Assembly (NCBI GenBank): GCA_903867185.1
Contig: CAIPQK010000145.1
Coordinates: forward strand, 1 to 36,883
Direction of reading: 5' to 3'
Length of the DNA: 36,883 bases
Source of the DNA: an uncultured Candidatus Nemicrothrix sp.
GTDB taxonomy: Bacteria > Actinomycetota > Acidimicrobiia > Acidimicrobiales > Acidimicrobilacustridaceae
Under the pieces are notes generated by a model. That model saw only the letters and a program-made list of their open reading frames with translations, was not told the origin of the DNA and made no database searches. How positions within the stretch are numbered: position 1 is the stretch's first letter; each line of letters begins with the position of its first letter. The position numbers were made by a program, and so were the translations under genes. Shown in pieces: positions 30,447 through 36,883 of the stretch.

Positions 30447-31328
30447 TCATGGCAACGCGAGAGTGCCGTCGTTGCGTTCAACCGCCAATCCGTCACGGAC
30501 CAAAGAATCGGCGGCACGCACTGCGTCGAGATCGCCGCCATCTCGATCGTTCCAACCGCACGCGGCTCGAAACTCTTCGGGCGAAACCTCGACGCCAGTC
30601 CTCAAGACATCGAGCAATCGCGCGCGACCTTCACGAAACGACCCAACAAATTTTGATTGTCCCTTACTGACTGCGGCTGAACCGATTGCCGGATCGGGCT
30701 CAGCGGAACCTCCTGCAAACCACGAACAGGTCGATGAGGTTGGACACACTTCGCAATTAGGAGAGCGCTTCGTGCAGACGAGTGCCCCCAGATCGAGCAA
30801 CCCCTGATTCCACGACCATCCCATGCCGACGGGTACGACATCGTCGGCGAAGGTTTGAGCGACACGAGCGGTCAGTCGTTCGCCTCGTTGTCGGGCAAGG
30901 ATGCGGCCGACGTTGGTGTCTACGACCGCGACGTCTTGTTCATAGGCGAACGCCAATACCGCGCGAGCGGTGTACGGACCGAGGCCGGGCAACGCGAGTA
31001 ACGCGTCGAGTTCATTCGGAATGACTCCGTCGTGATTCTCGACCACCGCAACTGCCGTTCGATGAAGATTCACGGCCCGGCGGTTGTACCCAAGCCCGGC
31101 CCACTCGGTGACGACGTGACCGACAGGAGCGCGAGCACACGCCGTGACAGTTGGAAACCGTTCAAGGAATTGATGCCACCGAAGAATCACTCGCGAGACC
31201 TGTGTCTGCTGGAGCATTAATTCCGAGACAAGCACGGCCCATGGATCGCGAGTCTGTCTCCACGGCAATTCATCTCGTCGACCTGCCGACCACGCGAGTA
31301 TCGCCTCGACGTCAGGAGAACCAAGCAC
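30447..31328 (-). CDS. mutY: A/G-specific adenine glycosylase MutY
   Basis: MutY removes adenine mispaired with 8-oxoguanine. The 293-aa protein has the helix-hairpin-helix-GPD core with E36 in SELMLQQTQVSRV, LPGLGPYTARAVLAF at 113-127, catalytic D137 in VVDTNVGRIL, and the [4Fe-4S] ligands C185-X6-C192-X2-C195-X5-C201. After the cluster the canonical NUDIX-like 8-oxoG-recognition domain is missing; the last 90 residues form a different short domain, as in other short actinobacterial MutY proteins. It starts with GTG, 3 nt after the MaoC gene. Confidence 0.94.
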   Translation of the reverse strand: MLGSPDVEAILAWSAGRRDELPWRQTRDPWAVLVSELMLQQTQVSRVILRWHQFLERFPTVTACARAPVGHVVTEWAGLGYNRRAVNLHRTAVAVVENHDGVIPNELDALLALPGLGPYTARAVLAFAYEQDVAVVDTNVGRILARQRGERLTARVAQTFADDVVPVGMGWSWNQGLLDLGALVCTKRSPNCEVCPTSSTCSWFAGGSAEPDPAIGSAAVSKGQSKFVGSFREGRARLLDVLRTGVEVSPEEFRAACGWNDRDGGDLDAVRAADSLVRDGLAVERNDGTLALP

Positions 31329-31331
31329 CGA

Positions 31332-31847
31332 TCAGTCTTCGGTGAAAACGTCTTCACCGTATGGAAGTCCACGCTGCGGAGCGAACTCACGCTTCCACAC
31401 CATGACTCGGCGACGAAACTCGCACACCTCTTCGGAACGCTGGTTAATGCCTTTGGTCTCGACGGTCACGATGCCACGCTTGCCGTCAGAGGTTTCCTTC
31501 TTGGCCAGAACCTTGGTGACGGCATAAATCGTGTCGCCATGAAATGTCGGCTTGGCGTGCTTGAGCGATTCCACTTCGAGATTGGCGATTGCTGCGCCAC
31601 TTACATCGGGGACACTCATGCCTAAGACAAGCGAATAAACCAGATTGCCGACGACAAGCGGTTGACCCATCGGCGACTCATTCTCGGCAAACCAATTATT
31701 GGTATGCGTTGGGTGATGGTTCATGGTGATCATGCAGAAAAGGTGGTCGTCGGCTTCGGTAATGGTCTTCCCTGGCCAATGGCGGTAGACGTCGCCAATC
31801 TCAAAGTCTTCAAACTGGCGGCCGAATGGTCGATCATAAACAGTCAC
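31332..31847 (-). CDS. MaoC-like hydratase (probable mesaconyl-CoA hydratase)
   Basis: A single hot-dog-fold enzyme of 171 aa. The segment FEIGDVYRHWPGKTITEADDHLFCMITMNHHPTHTN, in two halves, carries the Asp and His pair of the MaoC hydratase site. GKTITEAD, GQPLVVGNLVYSL and LKHAKPTFHGDTIYA match the MaoC proteins that in Streptomyces lie in the ccr-meaA-mcl neighbourhood (recalled from memory), where mesaconyl-CoA hydratase is the proposed role. The neighbouring mcd and CitE genes support this. GTG 31847 has AGGAGAG 5 nt upstream. It is cotranscribed with mutY. Confidence 0.75.
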   Translation of the reverse strand: MTVYDRPFGRQFEDFEIGDVYRHWPGKTITEADDHLFCMITMNHHPTHTNNWFAENESPMGQPLVVGNLVYSLVLGMSVPDVSGAAIANLEVESLKHAKPTFHGDTIYAVTKVLAKKETSDGKRGIVTVETKGINQRSEEVCEFRRRVMVWKREFAPQRGLPYGEDVFTED

Positions 31848-31925
31848 AACAACTCTCCTCTGCAGATGCCAACAATGAGCCTAGGAGTTTCCGAAGGTAG
31901 ATTCGACCCACACCCAGGGGGAACC

Positions 31926-33611
31926 ATGAACGATCTACTGATCACGGGCGGCACAGTCGTCGACGGCACAGGTGCACCGACCTTTACTGCTGATGTTCGA
32001 GTCCACGACGGCGTCATCACCGAGGTTGGGCCAAACCTCACGCATCAAGGCGAAACGATCATCGATGCGACGGGTTGTCTCGTTGCCCCCGGGATCATCG
32101 ACACCCATACCCACCTCGATGGAGCGATGTGGTGGAACCCCGAACTTGATCCCCTGCCCGCATACGGCAATACCTCAATGGTGTTTGGTAATTGTGGAAA
32201 CTCGATTGCTCCGCTCAAGGGCGAACAACGCGATGAAATTGTCGACCTCCTGTGTTTCCTCGAGGACCTTCCACTGAAGGCGTTCGAACAGGAGATCCCC
32301 TGGTCGTGGCAGTCATGGCCCGAGTACATGGACGCGCTTCGTACGCAACCAACCGCAGTTCATGTCGCCGGATATCTCGGCCACCTTGCACTGCGCACCT
32401 GGGTCATGGGCGCCGATGCGTGGTCGCGCGCTGCGACCACTGATGAAATCGCTCAGATGTGCGCGATCCTCGATGAAGGCCTCGCCGCAGGTGCGCTCGG
32501 GTTGAGCATCAATCACTTCGACAAAGATCGCTCCCTCCGTCTCGTTCCTGGCTTTTTCGCCGAGGACGAGGAAATTCTCGCCCTCTTCCGCGTCGTCGCT
32601 CTCCACAAGCCGGCAACCGTCCAGATGATTACTCGGTTCAACGACACCGAACTATCGATTATCGATGCCAAACGTTTCGGCGCCCTCGTTCGCGAAAGCG
32701 GAGTCCGCGCTCAGTACACCGGCATTCCCTTCAATGAGCGTGACGCAGATCGTCAAGCGGAATGGTGGGAACTTCACGAACGACTCAATGCCGATGGTGC
32801 CGATATGTGGCCAATGGTGAACTGCAAACCACTGGCACCGTTTTTCGGATTTGAGAGTTCACTCGTCTTCCAACGCGTGCCCGCGTGGAACGAAGTCATC
32901 AACGGTCCGACCGATGTGAAACTTTCGACATTGGCCGACCCCACTTGGCGCGACAAGGCTCGCACTGACTGGGATAACCGAACCCGGTCAAGTCTTTCGA
33001 GAATTGATCGGCCTCACGAGATGATTCTGACGATTTCTGAAACAGGGGTAGGTCCGCTCGGAATTTCGTTGCAAGATCTCGCCGATCAAACAGGACTGCA
33101 TGTTTCCGACGCGCTTGCCGATTGGGTTGTCGCCAATGGTCTTGCATCGCAAATGATGGGTATCCCTGAGCGTTTAAGTGAACGCGACGTGGTGCGAGCC
33201 ATTCGTGACCCACACACAGTGTTCAACATCAACGACAGTGGCGCCCACCTCCAACTTTTCTCAGCAGCGGGTGAGCATCTCTACATACTCACCCACTACG
33301 TCCGCGATGCTGGACTCATCAGCATCGAAGAAGCGATCCATGTCCTCACCGGCCGTACAGCCGAATTCTTTGGCCTCACCGACCGCGGCGTGATTGCCCA
33401 AGGAAAGATTGCCGACCTCGTGGTGTTTCGTCTTGACGAACTTGAGCTTCGAGCCGAAGAACGCGCCTACGACGTCCCACACGGAACGTGGCGCTTCACT
33501 CGCGCTCCAGCCGGCTTCCGAGCCACCATCGCTGGGGGAATTCCCACATGGATTGAGGGCGCTTCCACTGGCGCTCACCCCGGACAGGTGCTTCGGCCAA
33601 TTTCTTCGTGA
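31926..33611 (+). CDS. Amidohydrolase, N-acyl-D-amino-acid deacylase family
   Basis: The 561-aa protein belongs to the D-aminoacylase branch of the amidohydrolase superfamily. The beta-sandwich start MNDLLITGGTVVDGTG, IIDTHTHLDGAMWWNP with metal ligands H61 and H63, VFGNCGNSIAPL, and late FNINDSGAHLQLF are typical. The C-terminal part reverts to the sandwich (GKIADLVVFRLDEL). Its substrate may be an N-acyl-amino acid or a cyclic amide; this cannot be read. The frame is open back to 31662 inside the divergent MaoC gene, but AGGGGGAACC just before ATG 31926 and the family start decide. Confidence 0.87.
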   Translation: MNDLLITGGTVVDGTGAPTFTADVRVHDGVITEVGPNLTHQGETIIDATGCLVAPGIIDTHTHLDGAMWWNPELDPLPAYGNTSMVFGNCGNSIAPLKGEQRDEIVDLLCFLEDLPLKAFEQEIPWSWQSWPEYMDALRTQPTAVHVAGYLGHLALRTWVMGADAWSRAATTDEIAQMCAILDEGLAAGALGLSINHFDKDRSLRLVPGFFAEDEEILALFRVVALHKPATVQMITRFNDTELSIIDAKRFGALVRESGVRAQYTGIPFNERDADRQAEWWELHERLNADGADMWPMVNCKPLAPFFGFESSLVFQRVPAWNEVINGPTDVKLSTLADPTWRDKARTDWDNRTRSSLSRIDRPHEMILTISETGVGPLGISLQDLADQTGLHVSDALADWVVANGLASQMMGIPERLSERDVVRAIRDPHTVFNINDSGAHLQLFSAAGEHLYILTHYVRDAGLISIEEAIHVLTGRTAEFFGLTDRGVIAQGKIADLVVFRLDELELRAEERAYDVPHGTWRFTRAPAGFRATIAGGIPTWIEGASTGAHPGQVLRPISS

Positions 33612-33642
33612 TCCTGATGAGAGCAGCGTTGTGACCGCTGGG

Positions 33643-33648
33643 TAACCT
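33643..33648 (+). promoter_or_regulatory. Putative -10 element of a leaderless mcd gene
   Basis: TAACCT ends 6 nt before ATG 33655 and no ribosome binding site is present, so transcription probably starts at the ATG. Confidence 0.4.
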
Positions 33649-33654
33649 TTGTCT

Positions 33655-35259
33655 ATGACCGCTCCGGACCTCACCACTGCCGCTTCCGTCATCGAGACCG
33701 CCCACGGGATCGTCGATGCTGGCATTCGCCACATCGCCGCCAATGGTGGCCCTGATGCCAATCAGGTTGTGGCCTACGACATTGCCCACGCAGCGTCGGC
33801 AGTCGAGACCGGACGAGCGATGCTCACCTACGGCACCAAGGGCGAGCTTGAAGCGAAATTGGCCTGCGCCTTTGTTGCCGACGCCATTGGTGAACTGCTT
33901 CCAAAACTCTTCGGCCGTGAAGCCGAATGGAACATCGCTCCCGGCGTACTCGACAGCACACGCGAGTTCGTCGCCACATACCGAGCACCCGAATTTCTTG
34001 CATCGCTGGCCGACACTCCCGGACCTCGCCACCTCGAGAGCGATTTCGAAATGGTGCAGGACACGTTCCGACGATTCGCGAACGAAAAGATCGCACCCGT
34101 CGCAGAACACATCCATCGCGAAAACTTGGATATTCCCGAAGATCTCATTCAGGGTCTGGCCGAACTTGGTGGCTTCGGCCTCTCGGTTCCGGTGGAATAC
34201 GACGGTTATAGCGAAGGCGGCGAAAGCGAATATATGGGCATGGTCGTAGCCACCGAAGAACTGGCGAAGGTCTCCCTTGGCGCTGGTGGTTCGCTCATTA
34301 CTCGTCCCGAAATTCTCACTCGCGCCCTTCTTGCTGGTGGCACCGAGGAACAACGACGCGAATGGCTTCCAAAGTTGGCATCGGCCGAGGTCATGGCTGC
34401 CGTTGCTGTCACCGAGCCTGATTACGGCTCCGACGTTGCTGGCGTTAAGGCCACTGCTACCCCGACCGATGGTGGCTGGCTCATCAACGGCGTCAAGACC
34501 TGGTGCACATTCGGTGCTCGCGCCGATGCGCTCATGCTGCTGGCCCGCACCAACACCGATAAGTCACTCACCCACAAAGCACTCACAATGTTTGTCGTGC
34601 CAAAACCACGAGGCGAAGGCCACGGTTTTGCATTCGTGCAGGACGCTGGTGTTGATGGCGGCGCACCGGGTGGCGGAAAGATGGAAGGTCGGGCAATCGA
34701 CACCATCGGCTACCGCGGCATGCACTCGTACGAAATCGCGTTCGACAACTGGTTTGTTTCCGAAGCAAATCAGGTTGGCGGCGAGCAAGGTCTCGGCAAG
34801 GGTTTTTATTACCAGATGGCCGGTTTCGAAAACGGTCGCCTACAAACCGCTGCTCGCGCCGTCGGCGTCATGCAGGCCGCATACGAAGATGCTCACCAGT
34901 ACGCGCTCGATCGCGTGGTCTTCGGTCAGCCCATTGCCGAGTATCAATTGACGCAAGCCAAGCTCGGACGCATGGTCGTGCTGACTCAGGCGGCGCGACA
35001 GTTCTCCTACGAGGTCGCCAAGCTGATGGCGAATGGCGGAGGAATTCTTGAGGCCTCAATGGTGAAGGCCTATGTGTGCAAAGCCGCCGAATGGGTATCT
35101 CGCGAAGCTATGCAGATCCATGGTGGCTTTGGTTATGCCGAGGAATACAACGTCAGTCGTTACTTCGTCGATGCACGAGTACTGTCGATTTTCGAAGGCG
35201 CTGATGAAACCTTGTGCTTGAAGGTCATTGCTCGCCGCATGCTCGATGCAGTGAAGTAA
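33655..35259 (+). CDS. mcd: Methylsuccinyl-CoA dehydrogenase-like acyl-CoA dehydrogenase
   Basis: This 534-aa acyl-CoA dehydrogenase is about 150 residues longer than a normal one. The extra N-terminal part (to about residue 125, helical, with VAYDIAHAASAVETGRAM) is the feature that marks (2S)-methylsuccinyl-CoA dehydrogenase of the ethylmalonyl-CoA pathway. The core has AVTEPDYGSDVAGVKATAT, the DRVVFGQPIAEYQLTQAKL helix, MQIHGGFGYAEEYNVSRYF and the FEGADETLC loop, whose Glu near residue 514 is the likely catalytic base. Methylsuccinyl-CoA would be oxidised to mesaconyl-CoA. Two CitE/malyl-CoA lyase genes follow convergently and a MaoC gene lies upstream. An in-frame TTG at 33649 was not used. 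Confidence 0.82.
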   Translation: MTAPDLTTAASVIETAHGIVDAGIRHIAANGGPDANQVVAYDIAHAASAVETGRAMLTYGTKGELEAKLACAFVADAIGELLPKLFGREAEWNIAPGVLDSTREFVATYRAPEFLASLADTPGPRHLESDFEMVQDTFRRFANEKIAPVAEHIHRENLDIPEDLIQGLAELGGFGLSVPVEYDGYSEGGESEYMGMVVATEELAKVSLGAGGSLITRPEILTRALLAGGTEEQRREWLPKLASAEVMAAVAVTEPDYGSDVAGVKATATPTDGGWLINGVKTWCTFGARADALMLLARTNTDKSLTHKALTMFVVPKPRGEGHGFAFVQDAGVDGGAPGGGKMEGRAIDTIGYRGMHSYEIAFDNWFVSEANQVGGEQGLGKGFYYQMAGFENGRLQTAARAVGVMQAAYEDAHQYALDRVVFGQPIAEYQLTQAKLGRMVVLTQAARQFSYEVAKLMANGGGILEASMVKAYVCKAAEWVSREAMQIHGGFGYAEEYNVSRYFVDARVLSIFEGADETLCLKVIARRMLDAVK

Positions 35260-35270
35260 CCGGTCTTCCT

Positions 35271-36143
35271 TTAACCAAGCGCAGCGATTGCGTCGGCAAC
35301 GTCGAGAATTCTCCGAGCGTTGTCAACGTGCAGGTTCTCGATCATTCGGCCTTCGACAGTGACCACGCCACGTCCTTCAGCTTGGGCTTCATCGAATGCG
35401 GCGATCACTTTGCGTGAGTGTTCGATCTCATCGGCTGACGGCGCAAAGACGTCATTGCAAGGTTCGACCTGACTCGGATGGATAAGGGTTCGGCCGTCGA
35501 ATCCGAATTGCTTGCCTTGTACACATTCGGCCCGAAAACCTTCATCGTCTTTGATGTCGTTGTAGACGCCGTCGAGGATGACCTTTCCGGCCAAACGGGC
35601 GGCCATCAGACATTTCTGCAGACCGAACAGCAGAGGGGCCCGGCCGGGCACGTGTTCGGCATACAACTCTTTGGCCAAATCATTCGTACCCATGACGAGG
35701 ACTGTGAGTCGGTCAGAAGCGGTTGCGATTGACTCGGCATTCAAGACGGCAACGGGCGTCTCGAGCATCGCCCACAACTTGGTGCGCGCGGGCGCACCAG
35801 CCGCTTCGAACGCAGCAACGAGTTGCGCGACGTCTTCAGCAGAATTCACCTTCGGAACAACGATTGCGTCGGGCCCAGCAGCGGCTGCCGCAGCGATGTC
35901 ATCCTTGTGCCATTGCGTGCCAATGCCGTTAATTCGAATCGCGATTTCCTTGATTCCGTACTCTCCGCTCGCCGCAGCAGCACAGACCCGGGCTCGCGCC
36001 TCGGGCTTGGCGTCAGGGGCCACAGCGTCTTCAAGGTCGAGAATTAACGCGTCGGCCGGAATTCCTTTGGCTTTTTCCAGCGCACGCTCATTCGCACCAG
36101 GCATATACAGAACAGAACGTCGAGGACGAAGTGCTTCACTCAT
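35271..36143 (-). CDS. CitE/HpcH-family protein, probable malyl-CoA thioesterase (Mcl2-like)
   Basis: A TIM-barrel HpcH/HpaI (CitE-like) protein of 290 aa. The acidic metal ligands lie in LILDLEDAV (about residues 33-41), the Arg motif in RRSVLYMPGANERAL, and the C-terminal FDGRTLIHPSQVEPCNDVFAPS and VEGRMIENLHVDNARRIL. The second part resembles the Mcl2 type that hydrolyses (3S)-malyl-CoA to malate and CoA in the ethylmalonyl-CoA pathway, while the gene upstream resembles the lyase; this division of labour is inferred. ATG 36143 has GAGG upstream and lies 11 bp after the second gene. It converges on mcd. Confidence 0.75.
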   Translation of the reverse strand: MSEALRPRRSVLYMPGANERALEKAKGIPADALILDLEDAVAPDAKPEARARVCAAAASGEYGIKEIAIRINGIGTQWHKDDIAAAAAAGPDAIVVPKVNSAEDVAQLVAAFEAAGAPARTKLWAMLETPVAVLNAESIATASDRLTVLVMGTNDLAKELYAEHVPGRAPLLFGLQKCLMAARLAGKVILDGVYNDIKDDEGFRAECVQGKQFGFDGRTLIHPSQVEPCNDVFAPSADEIEHSRKVIAAFDEAQAEGRGVVTVEGRMIENLHVDNARRILDVADAIAALG

Positions 36144-36154
36144 ATCGGTGATCC

Positions 36155-36883
36155 TCAAAGTCCGTAGGTAGCAGCGAGTTCGGGGTCATCAGCCGCCAGC
36201 GAAGTCGCGAGTTCCACCATGACCCGACACTGCTTGACCGATGCGTCGTCTTCCATCTTTCCGTCAAGCATGAGTGCGCCGGTTCCGTCGCCCATTGCTT
36301 CGATAACACGACGCGCGTGCGCGACATCGGCTGGATCGGGACTGAAGACGCGCTTAGCGATGGCGATTTGTACGGGGTGAAGGCTCCAAGCGCCGACGCA
36401 GCCCAGCAAGAACGCATTGCGGAACTGATCCTCACACGCGACGATGTCGGCGATATCGCCAAACGGTCCGTAGAACGGAAGGATCCCGTTGGCCACGCAC
36501 GCATCGACCATTCGAGAGATCGTGTAGTGCCAAAGATCTTGCTGATAGACGGTGCGATCGCCGTCGATGTTGCCATCGACAGGGTCTTGCCGGACGAGGT
36601 AGCCGGGGTGACCGCCGCCAACTCGCGTGGTCTTCATGCGTCGATTGGCAGCGAGATCGGCGGGGCCCAGCGAAAGACCCTGCATACGCGGACTGGCACC
36701 ACAAATCTCTTCGACATTCGCAACACCGCGAGCGGTTTCGAGAATTGCGTGCACGAGAATCGGCCGCTCGAGTTTCGCCTTGGCTTCAAGTTGTGCCAGA
36801 AGTCGATCGACGTAGTGAATGTCCTCGGGTCCTTCGACCTTCGGAATCATGATGACGTCAAGCTTGTCGCCGATTTCGGAAAC
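36155..36883 (-). CDS. CitE-family L-malyl-CoA/beta-methylmalyl-CoA lyase (partial, N-terminus outside window)
   Basis: The open frame enters from the right edge with 242 codons visible. [20 protein letters not shown] near the edge carries part of the substrate site, [16 protein letters not shown] and [15 protein letters not shown] follow, and [20 protein letters not shown] with the downstream [10 protein letters not shown] resemble Mcl1-type lyases, which cleave beta-methylmalyl-CoA to propionyl-CoA and glyoxylate. The full gene should be about 320 codons, so about 80 are missing. It is followed after 11 bp by the Mcl2-like gene, an arrangement in line with the ethylmalonyl-CoA pathway. Confidence 0.82.
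   Translation of the reverse strand, partial: VSEIGDKLDVIMIPKVEGPEDIHYVDRLLAQLEAKAKLERPILVHAILETARGVANVEEICGASPRMQGLSLGPADLAANRRMKTTRVGGGHPGYLVRQDPVDGNIDGDRTVYQQDLWHYTISRMVDACVANGILPFYGPFGDIADIVACEDQFRNAFLLGCVGAWSLHPVQIAIAKRVFSPDPADVAHARRVIEAMGDGTGALMLDGKMEDDASVKQCRVMVELATSLAADDPELAATYGL

Noticed and set aside
1-36883. Mobile elements, tRNA genes, CRISPR arrays
   Set aside because: No transposase or integrase-like reading frame, no cloverleaf-like sequence, and no regularly spaced repeats were found on reading both strands.

Overview
The window looks like a chromosomal stretch from a free-living actinobacterium, most likely of the class Acidimicrobiia (Ilumatobacter-like; this is an inference from gene content, not from a marker gene). 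Pointers are a moderately high GC content judged by eye, a SUF system with the SufU scaffold and a Rieske protein, a luciferase-like F420-type oxidoreductase, homodimeric-type pyruvate dehydrogenase E1 (AceE), several FadE-type enzymes, and many genes whose start codon lies only 6-7 nt after a TAnnnT -10 hexamer, i.e. probably leaderless mRNAs. No rRNA, tRNA, IS element, phage gene or CRISPR array was seen, and no gene-free stretch exceeds about 230 bp.

Layout. (1) 1-4600: the conserved ruvC-ruvA-ruvB-queA-tgt block on the minus strand (Holliday-junction processing plus queuosine tRNA modification), interrupted between queA and tgt by a plus-strand ppnP; tgt runs off the left edge. (2) 4600-11530: an SDR dehydrogenase with a strong intrinsic terminator, RNase HI with a C-terminal sequence identical to the sliding-clamp-binding consensus, aceE (plus), an alpha/beta hydrolase, two small hypothetical proteins and an acyl-CoA dehydrogenase. 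(3) 11760-21576: a metallo-beta-lactamase protein, then a dispersed iron-sulfur (SUF) assembly locus in three transcription units: sufC1-sufS-sufU (plus), sufD-Rieske-sufC2-PCD-P450 (minus) and sufB (minus), with a Cys-containing small protein and an EamA-type transporter between sufB and sufD. All three suf units carry the same 21-bp palindromic element at their promoters, which points to one common regulator. (4) 21669-27023: an olefin (long-chain alkene) biosynthesis operon oleA-oleBC-oleD, with OleB and OleC fused in one polypeptide, preceded by an F420-type oxidoreductase. (5) 27082-31328: a DUF2752 membrane protein, an MBL-flavin reductase-gamma-carbonic anhydrase operon, an epoxide-hydrolase-like protein and mutY. 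(6) 31332-36883: a MaoC hydratase, an amidohydrolase, a long acyl-CoA dehydrogenase resembling methylsuccinyl-CoA dehydrogenase, and two CitE/malyl-CoA lyase family genes; together these read as the lower part of the ethylmalonyl-CoA pathway for acetyl-CoA assimilation.

How the genes work together. SufS/SufU would mobilise sulfur and SufB-SufC-SufD assemble clusters, with two diverged SufC ATPases available. OleA condenses two fatty acyl-CoAs, OleD reduces the beta-keto acid, and the OleC and OleB parts make and decarboxylate the beta-lactone to a long alkene. Mcd, MaoC and the CitE-like pair would take methylsuccinyl-CoA through mesaconyl-CoA and methylmalyl-CoA to glyoxylate, propionyl-CoA and malate. 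The most promising under-described items are the shared suf operator with the duplicated sufC, the clamp motif on RNase HI, and the terminator/promoter overlap ahead of ruvC.
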